From: Plasmodiophora brassicae
Lineage: Eukaryota > Endomyxa: Phytomyxea > Phytomyxea > Plasmodiophorida
Assembly: GCA_036867785.1 (NCBI GenBank)
Contig: CP145410.1
Span: forward strand, 1,612,001 to 1,676,000
Reading direction: 5' to 3'
DNA length: 64,000 nt
The position numbers were made by a program, and so were the translations under genes. The notes beneath the pieces were generated by a model that worked only from the letters and a program-made list of their open reading frames with translations, did not search any database and was not told the origin of the DNA. Of this stretch, positions 53,626 to 62,919 are shown one piece after another. The first letter of the stretch is position 1. Every line of letters begins with the position of its first letter.

Positions 53626-54842
53626 ATGTCGAAGCTGTGGGCCACCTATGGGGCTGGTCATCCCTCGTGGTACAGTGGCCCCATCAGCTCGGCCCGTACG
53701 ACGTCAGCCAGATCTCGCTGTATTATCCAGGAGGCGGGCACGCGGTGCTCGTTGACCAGCTCGTCAGTGAACTACCCGCCAGCACCTGCAACAGGCCGTT
53801 TATTATCCGGACCATTCCGGTTACCGCTTCCGGTCGGTTCGAGGGACACCTTTCCGTCGTATGAAAACTCGTGATATGACACTGTGTAGGACCGGGCGCG
53901 CGAAACGGCATCATCCTGGTCGAACTCACGTCTCGCAGAGTTGCTATGACGAGAAACGCCCGGCCGCAGTTGATGTTCACCAGAGACAAGCCGCAGGAGA
54001 AAGCCGACAGGGTCCAGTGGGAATGCGCCAAAGTGCTGGGCGAGAAGCTGATCCAAATAGAATCCCAACTGAACGTGATCGGCGCGAGGTACGCGAACGC
54101 GAACGTCGTTAAGGCTGTTTTCTTCTACGCGCACGACATACCTGGCGTTCATGCGGGCAAATGCTTTGAAGATCAGGCGTTCGTAAGGACCATGGCCAGG
54201 GTCTTTGACATGCAGGTTCCGCCCGTGGAATCGATCGAACAGCCTGCGCCAAGCGGTTTGGGGCAGATCCCCAGGACGCACCTGGATGCAGGCAAGGACG
54301 GTGCGCTGGAGGCGTCGGCGTTGAGCGAACGGATCGCGCGAGAACTGCCGCGAGTTCTCGAGACGATGTTTCAAGACCGGGTGTCAAACGTCGACTTCGA
54401 GATGGATGTGCTGTATCATCTCGAGGACGCGTTTCGATACCCACCCGCCCTGAGACGGATGATGGCCGCGACGGGCAAGTACCAGTTTGATGGCTCGGTA
54501 TGCAACAAGCCCTATGTGGAACTGAACATGTTGATCAAGGGGTATTGTCCTGGATGGGATTCGTCTCTAGTTTCGCCAATTACTTCCTCACCAACCGCAT
54601 TGGCTGCGTCGCTCGGTACTGCCGCGACTAGTGGCACCTCTATCGCGCCTAGCGTCTCATCCAGGTTAGTACCCACTGTCGCCGACCAAGCCATCTCTCC
54701 TGCCGACGTCACCAAGGGCCCTCCTGCTGCCGACCGCTGGGCGTCCCAGCAAATGGCCATCAAAGAGTGTCTCCCGCTCCTGTTCCAGCTCTTCGAACAG
54801 AGGAAGTTCCTTCCGTATTTGACCGGCGGAACGATTCGTTGA
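53626..54842 (+). CDS. Hypothetical protein
   Basis: The body is a 298-codon open frame from an ATG at 53946, with a hel­ical acidic/basic start (QECEK-like heptads: KADRVQWECAKVLGEKL), NVIGARYANANVVKAVFFY, a middle part FEMDVLYHLEDAFRYPP, a serine/threonine-rich linker and a C-terminal LPLLFQLFEQRKFLPYLTGG. An intron from GTATGA near 53858 to CTCGCAG at about 53938 would add an upstream exon starting MSKLWATYG at 53626 in frame; another upstream frame (YDVSQISLYYPGGG, IRTIPVTASGRFEG) looks more protein-like but does not join in phase. No family was recognised. The gene follows the elongation factor by about 100 bp on the same strand. Confidence 0.5.
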
Positions 54843-54911
54843 ATTAAAGCAATATTTTCAACTTTGTTCCAACAGAACGGTCGTAGCTGTCCTCCATAAG
54901 GCACCTATGTA

Positions 54912-55965
54912 CAGTGATTACCGTAATTAGTCTGTATGCGCAATTAGTGTTAGTTCATAATTAGTGTGATACACACTATTCAGGGTCGGGTGCTCTTGGC
55001 ACACCTCAGTATATATAGTACAACACTGGTAAATACATGCGAAATGTACCATGAAAATTCAAATTTCATTATGTAAGTACATTAAGGAACGACTTCGCCT
55101 TCAAAATGGTTGCGATGTTTTGCAACAATCGCCTGGAGCTCGGGTGATAGCTGCTGGATGCGCCATTCGCCGGTGACATCCTTGGACAAACCGCACCGGA
55201 TCATTGCCTTGCGAGCATACTTGAGCCCATTCGCATCGCGACAGGAGTCCACGTACTTGACCGAATCAGCAGCAAGTTTGAGAAAGAACGTTTTGCCCGG
55301 ATTCTTGAGTGCCCCCGACACCCGTTGCCTGCTGTTCGCATTGGGCTGGACCTGAACTCGTTGGGAAACATGCGAATCGTCCGAGCGAACAGGCCTGGCT
55401 TTCGTCGTCGATCATCCACTTCACGACCCTGATTCTTGACTGCTGGGTACAGAGGTGCTGCAGTTTTCTCTTACGTGCCGAATCGTTGCGGGCATTCGCA
55501 TCATCATCTTCAATCCTAACCTCCTCTTCGGCGCCGTCGCCTTGCTGCTGTTCCGGTTCTCGTGGCACTTGATCATGCGGCTGCCGATGCTGCTGATGCA
55601 GCTGCGATCGAGCAAACGCGGCAGCAAGAGGTGACGCAGAGAAGACAGACAACGCTTGTGACGATGACGTCGCTGGAGCCATCCGCGTATCTCACGTGAA
55701 CAAACAGAGTGCAATCATTTCCGGGTCCCTGCGGGCTCAGCGGCCAGCACGTGCGGCGTCCGTGGGGACTGGCTCGCACTGCGGCGCTGCGTATGCCTAT
55801 ACACACTAATTACGTGTGAAAATAAATAGTGTGTATCACAGTATTCATGCCAGCACCTATATAGTGTTAATTCGCATTTAGTGTTATACACACTAATCAA
55901 GGGTTGAGCCTCTAAAATCGCTAACACCTAATTAGTCTGATACAGACTAATTACGGTAATCACTG
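54912..55965. mobile_element. Nonautonomous Tc1/mariner- or pogo-type DNA transposon
   Basis: The element is bounded by perfect inverted repeats: 54910-54937 matches the reverse complement of 55940-55967 over 28 bp. Both ends read TA then CAGTG toward the inside, so the terminal TA is the target-site duplication and the element proper starts CAGTGATTACC, as in Tc1/mariner/pogo elements. The interior is about 1.05 kb and more AT-rich than the neighbours. Subterminal regions carry several short palindromic motifs around TAGTGTG and ACACTA (near 54955-54985, 55801-55840 and 55860-55905), likely transposase binding sites. No DDE catalytic domain is encoded; see the degraded reading frame inside. 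Confidence 0.85.
55082..55682 (-). pseudogene. Degraded open frame within the transposon
   Basis: From the ATG at 55682 the minus strand encodes a glutamine/glutamate-rich start and then SRIRVVKWMIDDES. A different frame continues GLFARTIRMFPNEFR, and a third continues RVSGALKNPGKTFFLKLAAD to the stop at 55082. The three pieces read as one domain broken by frameshifts near 55400 and 55370; one short intron is an alternative explanation. The region could be the DNA-binding part of a transposase. No catalytic region follows. Confidence 0.45.
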
Positions 55966-55967
55966 TA

Positions 55968-56443
55968 GGTAGGTAGAGTAAATAGGAGGCGAGGTCTTTC
56001 CATGTGAGTAGCGTGCCGACGTCATAAACATCGGTGTGTCGACTGTCGACACATCCGTGCTTCTGGCGACCTGGGTCATTCCGGCGATTTTTCCGCCCAG
56101 TGCTTGTCGTCGTCAGACACATCATCATCCGCGTCATGCCCAGGGATTCAGCCACTGGGGTAGACGATTCCCTGACAGCGTCTTACCAGCGGCCAGCGTT
56201 CGTTGATATTGCCACTGCCTTCGTCGCTGCTCGAGATATGCACATGGGCTGCCATCTGAGGAAGGACAGTAAGGGGCCCTCAAGTCGCGGAAACGTATGT
56301 CATTGTCCCCATGCCACGTTTGTCCACCTATGACTCTTTCTTGTCTCTATGTGTGGCTAAGCATCATCTTCAGGTGGCAGAATAACATTCAGGGCAGTCG
56401 ATGCCTGAGCAAGGCGCTGGTAAACACACGACGCTGACTACTG
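55968..56443. other. Intergenic region right of the transposon
   Basis: No gene-like signal was seen. Open frames here are short, and none joins a neighbour or carries a recognisable motif. Confidence 0.45.
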
Positions 56444-56897
56444 TCACCTTGGAGCAATAGTGGGACCCAGGACTTCCATATCGTCGTCATCGTCATCGGT
56501 CGGCCACATCAGGAACTCATCAGACTCGTTAGATGACTCCACGCGCCAAGGCGTCGACACATCTCCCGTTTAAAGAATGGCCGATTGATGTCTCGTACGT
56601 TGCTCCAACGTGTCAGGACTCAGATTCAGCGACGCGCCTCTACCAGCGCCTTGCGCATGCATCCCGAGATCAACTTCTGAAAGTGGTTCTGCTACCGACC
56701 GGGATCGAATGCTGAGCCAAGTAACGATCTTGGACAAACGTCGGCGTGCCCTGGATCAAGGCGATGGATCTCGTCCGTGGTCGGAGCCTACCGACGCATT
56801 CACTGGCCTTGTACGTTTTGGCGGTGACGATGTCGTCAGAAGACGTGCCGCAGCGAGCAGGAGTCGAGGACGACGACCTTGTCCCGCTCTCCGCCAT
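56444..56897 (-). CDS. Hypothetical protein with acidic C-terminus
   Basis: An ATG at 56897 opens MAESGTRSSSSTPARCG, then GRLRPRTRSIALIQGTPTFV and QDRYLAQHSIPVG. A possible intron starting GTAGCAG near 56700 leads to ASLNLSPDTLEQRTRHQSAI, and the same frame later reads ESSNESDEFLMWPTDDDDDD and ends TIAPR at 56444. One stop codon (near 56572) lies between the last two parts, so either another intron or a disabling mutation is present. No family was recognised. It is divergent from CDC6. Confidence 0.35.
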
Positions 56898-57081
56898 TTG
56901 CTGCCGTCCTCAAATCCGTTCCAGATCTGTTAAAATCTGGGACAGATTGAAGACAATTCATATTCGTGTATAGGAATGGACGATGCAAGTTTGTGGAGGA
57001 GACTTGAGGATGACGCTATGAGCGGCGGCGGTGTTTTCAATTGTTTTTTTTTGCGCGGCACACCGTTTCGGAATTGGCAGA

Positions 57082-57095
57082 TTTTGGCGGGAAAA
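57082..57095 (+). promoter_or_regulatory. E2F/DP-type binding site upstream of CDC6
   Basis: TTTTGGCGGGAAAA matches the classic E2F consensus TTTGGCGGGAAA exactly, with one extra T and A at the ends. It is 91 nt upstream of the CDC6 ATG. A weaker related motif, TTTTGCGCGG, lies about 35 bp further upstream after a T-tract. E2F sites control CDC6 in animals and plants. Confidence 0.7.
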
Positions 57096-57185
57096 TATGT
57101 GCGCTGGAAGGCGCCCCCGCAGTTTGGGACGGGGCGCGCGCGCCAGACGGTTTCGTGCGTTCGACGAGAACACACCTGAACGCCC

Positions 57186-58436
57186 ATGACGCGCCTGACG
57201 CGATCGTCGTCCGGCGTCCGGCAACGAACAGTCTTCGACTCGTTGCCCCAGCGGAAGCCGCGGACGAAGGCGGCTGTAGCGAAGGCGAAGACGGAGGTGG
57301 AGATTGTGAAAGCTCCTGTCGACCGGTACCTCGAGGCGATGCGCGCGCTGAAGACGTCACCGCCGTCGTCAGCATCTATCCCGTGTCGTCAGGCGGAGGA
57401 AGGCACGGTGCAATCGTTTATTGACGGATGCCGTCAACGCGGCCATGGTGGTTCGCTTTACGTGGTTGGTTCGCCGGGCACCGGTAAATCCATCACCATC
57501 GACGCTGTCGTGTCGCGCCAGCGCTCTTGTCGAAAGGCCACGTTGAACGCCATGTCGTTGCCGTCACCGAACGCCCTGTATTCTCGACTTTTCACCGAGC
57601 TGACCGATCGGACCGCATCCTCTTCCGACGCGATCGACCACCTTGACCGATTGTTCACAACCGGTTCTGCAATGCAAATCGTCGTCATCGACGAAATCGA
57701 CGGGTTGCTGTCGTCTACTGCTGACGCTCTCTACCGCTTGTTCCAATGGGCACACGCGCCCGAATCCACCCTCATCCTGATTGGCATTGCAAACACGTCG
57801 CAGGTGACCGACCGGTACCTGCCGCGTCTGGCCCAGCACGACATTCATCCGCAACGCCTGACGTTCAAGGCGTATTCCCCAGCGGAGCTGACCTGCATCC
57901 TCCGTGAACGCGTCCCGCTGCCGATCTTCGACACGCATGCTGCAGACTTGCTGGCGCGGAAGGTGGCGGGGTCTGCGGCTGGCGACGCCCGCAAGTTCCT
58001 GGACCTATGCAGGAAGGCGATCAGCGCGGCTTCGTCCACCCGTGATGATTGCATTCGTGTGGCGACCGTCTCCCGAGTCCTGAACGGCGCGTTCGAATCC
58101 CGGCACGTCACGATCATTCGGGGCCTGCCCACGCATCAGAAGATCACGCTCTGCATGCTCGCTTTGATGACCACGCCGACGACAACGGTCGGGCAGTTCC
58201 GGGAGTTCTACGCTCGTGAAGCGCAACGTCAGAGCGTGCCCGTCGCATCAGGCGCCGACCTGCAGCCCATTATTCAGTCGCTCGTGTCGGCCGGCATGGT
58301 TGACCTGAAGCAACGCCCCAGGCAGACGTTCCAAGACGCTGTCCTGACATGTCGTGCCCAGAAGGCGGATATTCAGTTCGCGCTCAAGGACGAACATTAC
58401 TTTGCAACTCTGCTGAAATCGCAGCTCGCCTCATAA
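57186..58436 (+). CDS. CDC6: CDC6/ORC1-type AAA+ replication licensing ATPase
   Basis: Loads the MCM helicase at replication origins in G1. 416 residues, intronless. A basic N-terminal tail with T-R-S and K-rich segments precedes IPCRQAEEGTVQSFI, then Walker A GSPGTGKS, Walker B VIDEIDGLL, sensor 1 in GIANTSQVTDRYL and sensor 2 in AGDARKFLDLCRKA; a winged-helix domain (LPTHQKITLCMLALM, VGQFREFYARE) ends the protein. The length and the cysteine-arginine motif before the AAA core favour CDC6 over the larger ORC1, which also has a BAH domain in many species. No cyclin-dependent kinase cluster is obvious beyond a few S/T-P sites. Confidence 0.88.
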   Translation: MTRLTRSSSGVRQRTVFDSLPQRKPRTKAAVAKAKTEVEIVKAPVDRYLEAMRALKTSPPSSASIPCRQAEEGTVQSFIDGCRQRGHGGSLYVVGSPGTGKSITIDAVVSRQRSCRKATLNAMSLPSPNALYSRLFTELTDRTASSSDAIDHLDRLFTTGSAMQIVVIDEIDGLLSSTADALYRLFQWAHAPESTLILIGIANTSQVTDRYLPRLAQHDIHPQRLTFKAYSPAELTCILRERVPLPIFDTHAADLLARKVAGSAAGDARKFLDLCRKAISAASSTRDDCIRVATVSRVLNGAFESRHVTIIRGLPTHQKITLCMLALMTTPTTTVGQFREFYAREAQRQSVPVASGADLQPIIQSLVSAGMVDLKQRPRQTFQDAVLTCRAQKADIQFALKDEHYFATLLKSQLAS

Positions 58437-58654
58437 ATATGGTCTGCATTTGGCTTACAATCATGCTCTGCTCATGACAAACGATGTGCCGCCTGTCTGG
58501 AAATGACGCCGGTTTATCTCTTACTGTTCTGTTGATACTTGCCCGATAATATGGCACGTATGTACACGATCAATACTCGTCACAGCGAGGTCCATGGAGT
58601 CAACGTCAGCGGAATCGGGCGTTGCAAGGCAAGCGTTTCGCTCTAGAATGTCGG

Positions 58655-59491
58655 TCAGCCGCTGATTTCAAACGTGTAAAGGTAGCCTACGGGCAAGCAG
58701 CACAGACGTGTTGACCACAGTAATCCACCTTGGTCATATCGACCATATTGGACATTCGGCTCCATCAGGCCAGCGAAACGAAAGTCTTCGACTAGCGGCG
58801 AGGGCATCACACCTGGCCCTGCGCCTAGTCCTGACGACGAATGCGAGAGCACCGATCCGGACATTGGGCCTAGTCCTGGCGGCGAATGTGGAAACTCGTC
58901 TGATTCCGTTTCCCAGTCGTCCGCGACAGTGGCGACGGTGACTTCCGCAGCGTGCCATGATGTGTCGGCATTCCTGTGTCGACGTTTTAGAACTGTGAAA
59001 GCAATGATGGAGAGCGACCGTGCTTACAGAAAACTCTTCGCAACATTGTCTATATGCACCTTCTGATGCTTACGAAGACTGACATTGGACGCGAACGCGA
59101 CAGTGCACCCCGGCTCGGTGCACACGAACGGGCGGCAACCGAAATGACTGCGGAGGTGCCTCACCAACGTTCCGCTTTCTGGATCAAAACGCTATCAACA
59201 TGGTACTATAAGGCAATGCCGACGCAACGTACGCGTGAACCTCCTTCCGCAAACATGACACCGATGGGGCTTCTCACCCGAATGAATGCGCTTGTGCCTT
59301 GACACGGAACTGACCCATTTGAACCGGCGTCCACAGTCGTCGCATTGGTACGGCATCTTCTCAGGATGGCACACCTGGCGGTGTGCGTACAGGTCCTTGG
59401 GCGTCCCATCGACCAGGACCGCACCGCAGTCGCTGCACTTGATGTTCACGTTCGCCTTGACGACGCGCGCCCGGCCTGCCCGACTCGTCAT
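58655..59491 (-). CDS. Four-finger C2H2 zinc finger protein
   Basis: Three exons, 59233-59491, 59028-59178 and 58655-58973, with two introns of 54 nt each (59179-59232, 58974-59027), give 242 residues. Finger 1 is an atypical C-x2-C...H-x4-H (CSDCGAVLVDGTPKDLYAHR). Finger 2 (CDDCGRRFKWVSSVSRHKR) and finger 3 (CHVCGRRFTQSGTLVRHLRS) are joined by the classic HSGEKPH linker; the second exon junction falls inside finger 3. Finger 4 is CTEPGCTVAFASNVSLRKHQ. The last exon adds an acidic, proline-rich tail (VADDWETESDEFPHSPPGLG) with two similar PGLG / SGLG blocks, a possible activation region. It probably acts as a DNA-binding regulator; targets unknown. Confidence 0.87.
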
Positions 59492-59847
59492 CAACGCCAA
59501 CCTGACCCAATGCTCCCCAAATCCCAAATGACGACACGACACGGCCAACCCCTCAGTGCAGCCGTGCCATGTAACACCCCGCAGGCGTTACAGCCTCGAC
59601 TGGTGACTGCATTGCGCTGCAGTCGGACGACTACCGTATCTCTTGGTACGTTGTCGCCAAACGTGCAAGCAAAATGGACAGGCGGTAAAAAGGTCCGAGG
59701 AAGTCCGCGTGCGCCGTGGGTTGCATGTCCATTGACCGTGTTGACGTGTTCTGCCGGGCAACGTTGGAGCCCTGAGCGTCGGGCCAGCTTCTCTCTCAGC
59801 AGTATGTGACAGCTTGGGCGTTTCAACGGTCACAGGTAAGGCGATGG
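59492..59847. other. Intergenic region left of the foldback repeat
   Basis: Nothing recognisable was seen here beyond the presumed promoter of the C2H2 gene. Confidence 0.4.
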
Positions 59848-60520
59848 GAAGCACAGCGTCTGGCGATCCAGAATTCGAGTCCATCTGCGCGGCCAACCTG
59901 TCCCGGCCGCGAATCATATCTCCATCCGATCGAGGAGACCCTGGATCTTCGCAAACCGGGAGTGCGGCATGGCAGTTTCGGTCGCCATGGTTGAGACCAA
60001 AGTTGAAGTTTGCCAGCTACTGCCGTCGTGCAGGCGGAAGAGTGCACGAGCCAAAGATCAGATTGTGCGACGATTTCTGGCGGCCAACCAGTTGACGATC
60101 CGCATTGCAACACATGAAGCGCAGCGGTCGCCGTTGGAGGTCATGGCCGAGGCAAAGGGATTTCTGGACTCGATTCGTCCCCGGTTCATTACCGCGGAAC
60201 GGTTGAGGAGCCATTTCCTGAACATGGACCAGGCACCGGTCTTCTGCGCTTCATGTGTTGCAATGCGGATCGTCAACTGGTTGGCCGCCAGAAATCGTCG
60301 CACAATCTGATCTTTGGCTCGTGCACTCTTCCGCCTGCACGACGGCAGTAGCTGGCAAACTTCAACTTTGGTCTCAACCATGGCGACCGAAACTGCCATG
60401 CCGCACTCCCGGTTTGCGAAGATCCAGGGTCTCCTCGATCGGATGGAGATATGATTCGCGGCCGGGACAGGTTGGCCGCGCAGATGGACTCGAATTCTGG
60501 ATCGCCAGACGCTGTGCTTC
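59848..60520. repeat. Foldback: two 277-bp inverted arms around a 119-bp spacer
   Basis: The segment 59848-60124 equals the reverse complement of 60244-60520 throughout the parts compared, including long stretches whose conceptual translations on opposite strands are identical. The spacer is 60125-60243. The arms begin GAAGCACAGCG and end CATGAAGCGCAG next to the spacer. The open frames in the arms are mirror images of each other and have no known motif. A transcript across it would fold into a long hairpin. Confidence 0.92.
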
Positions 60521-60699
60521 GCAGAAAAATATGGACGGCTCGGCAGCCGTCAGACGGGTGTCTTCGGCATGTCCTGCCCAAAGGAGAAATATCACACAGC
60601 AAGTGGTCTGAGGGAAACTATTGACAGGTTTATGCAATGCCGATGTGCGTTTCGGAATGTACAGAAACTATGTACAGGAACAAGACGCAGGCGCATCGT

Positions 60700-61830
60700 T
60701 TAGAAGCACTTGCGGTGGACGATGGCCGGGCCGGCCTCGTCGTACTCGTCCTTGCTGATCCACATCTGCTGGAACGTCGACAGGGACGACAGGATGGATC
60801 CTCCGATCCAGACAGAGTACTTGCGCTCCGGCGGGGCGACGACCTTGACTCGGATCGACGACGGCGCCAGGGCCGTCACCTCCTTGGAGATGCGGTCGGC
60901 GATGCCGTCGAACATGGTCGTGCCGCCCGACAGGACAATGTTGCCGTACAGGTCCTTACGAATGTCGACGTCGCACTTCATGATCGACTGGTACGTCAGC
61001 TGGTGGATGCCCTCCTGCTCGATGCCGATCAGCGACGGCTGGAACAGGACCTCCGGGCAGCGGAATCGCTCGTTGCCGACCGTGATGACCTGACCGTCGG
61101 GCAGTTCGTACGACTTCTCGACCTCGGACGACTGCTCCGAGTTGGACATCTCGGCGTCGAAGTCCTGGGCGATGTACGCCAGCTTCTCCTTGATGTCGCG
61201 GACGATTTCGCGCTCGGCCGTCGTCGTGAACGAGTACCCGCGCTCGGTCAGGATCTTCATCAGGTAGTCGGTCAGGTCGCGACCGGCCAGGTCGAGACGC
61301 AGGATGGCGTGCGGCAGCGCGTACCCTTCGTAGATGGGGACCGTGTGCGAGACACCGTCACCACAGTCGAGGACGATACCCGTCGTACGACCGGAGGCGT
61401 ACAGCGACAGGACGGCCTGGATGGCGACGTACATGGCCGGCGTGTTGAACGTCTCGAACATGATCTGCGTCATCTTCTCACGGTTGGCCTTCGGGTTCAG
61501 CGGCGCCTCCGTCAGCAGGACCGGGTGCTCCTCGGGCGCGACACGCAGCTCGTTGTAGAACGTGTGGTGCCAGATCTTCTCCATGTCGTCCCAGTTCGTG
61601 ACGATGCCGTGCTCGATCGGGTACTTGAGCGTCAGGATACCACGCTTGGCCTGGGCCTCGTCGCCGACGTACGCGTCCTTCTGCGTCGCGCCGACCATGA
61701 TGCCGGTGTGGCGCGGACGCCCGACGATCGACGGGAAGACGGCGCGCGGGGCGTCGTCGCCGGCGAACCCGGCCTTGACCATGCCGGATCCATTGTCGAC
61801 GACCAGGGCCTGGACTTCCTCGTCACACAT
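60700..61830 (-). CDS. ACT: Actin
   Basis: 376 residues, intronless, full length. Starts [20 protein letters not shown] at 61830 and ends [18 protein letters not shown]. Nucleotide-binding motifs ([30 protein letters not shown]) and the DNase-loop and hydrophobic-plug regions are conserved. It is a conventional actin, not an actin-related protein. It differs from most neighbours in lacking introns, and its codon use is strongly biased to C/G third positions, as expected for high expression. Confidence 0.98.
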
Positions 61831-62013
61831 GCTGGCGGCTGCTGCTGGGGGTCTCCTGCTGCTACTTGTCGATGTCGGCCTTGGACGAGCGCTATCGAAA
61901 TGATGGCGCTGCGGGTTGGCGCGAGCCCGAGCCACTGTGTCACGGGCAGCGCGGGGGGTCGCGCGCCTCCCGCGCTGCGTGGGTGGGGTGGCGCGCGCCT
62001 CCTGTTACCCATG

Positions 62014-62021
62014 ACGTCACG
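62014..62021. promoter_or_regulatory. Palindromic CRE-like element upstream of actin
   Basis: TGACGTCA, the full cAMP-response/bZIP palindrome, lies 184 bp upstream of the actin start in a GC-rich leader region. Confidence 0.4.
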
Positions 62022-62082
62022 CGCCCCCGCGACGAACGAATCGCCCGCACCGTATCTTCTTGCCCGTCGTTTATTATTGTAG

Positions 62083-62514
62083 TCACTTGGCCGGCGATAT
62101 CCCCGACGACTCTGCGAACTCGTGCAGGCCCAGATCCGCCCAGCGTTTGTCGGCGTTCGCGTCCGGTTCCGGGATCTCGTCTGGCAGGAATGAGTATTCG
62201 ATGACGAGGCGGATAAGGGGTATACAGACGCGTACATGTTCCATCGGTCCCGGTGGACGAGACGTCAACGCCGGCAGGGATATCAATATCTACAGGCCGG
62301 GGAGTGGCGTCAGACTCCCGCAGTGGCGATATGTATCGGGGTGCAGCGGCGTACCGTCATCGGACAGGCGATCCGACAGCCATTTCGCATCGACCAGGTC
62401 GAGCAGGTCGCGCACCCGATGCACGCTCGACACGAACTGGCCGTCCATCGCCCGCAATCGCAACTCCGGCGCCGCCTCCGATGCGAGAACCGCGGTCACA
62501 CGGCCCTGCCGCAA
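62083..62514 (-). CDS. Hypothetical protein, partial model
   Basis: The minus-strand frame at 62514-62290 reads AAPELRLRAMDGQFVSSVHR and VRDLLDLVDAKWLSDRLSDD, and the frame at 62286-62083 reads MEHVRVCIPLIRLVIEYSFL and PDEIPEPDANADKRWADLGL. Both look protein-like and could be exons of one gene (a GTACGCC donor lies near 62357 and an AG near 62292), but the phase was not reconciled. An upstream exon may lie at 62520-62700. No family was recognised. The 3' end is about 250 bp from the actin start, so the pair is in tandem on the minus strand. Confidence 0.4.
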
Positions 62515-62919
62515 CGGCCTCGATTACGTTATGCTGTAGCGCGTTCACGATTCGTAGGCAGCTACGTATTGTACAGAGCGGTCGGTGCGGTTTTACTCTA
62601 GCTGCGTGTGAGGGACAGTCGACGACCAGGGCGTACGAAACCGCGGGACGTGACGGGGACCTCGTGCCACGGCACCGAAGCGCCGTCGCCGCCCGAGGGT
62701 CCATTTCTTTCGGCGCCACGCGCCCGCCGCGGTGTATGGCTTGGACGAGTGGGCCTATTTTTGGTCGCCACGTCGCGTGTGGGGGCGCACACGCGTTGGC
62801 AAGCGATGGCGGCAAGAAAAACGCCCTCGTGGGTCCCCAAGTCCGTCGGACGTTCATGCTTGCCGTCATTTGCAATCGTGACCGTCTTGTTGCCGGGGCT
62901 GCGTCGTCTACCGTTCGCC

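Noticed and set aside
59969-60399. Identical open frames on opposite strands, looking like a repeated small gene
   Set aside because: They are the two arms of the foldback; the identity is a consequence of the inverted repeat, and no motif supports a protein.
60637-62082. A 481-codon plus-strand open frame
   Set aside because: It is the antisense shadow of the actin gene and upstream region; its valine/arginine/aspartate bias mirrors actin codons.
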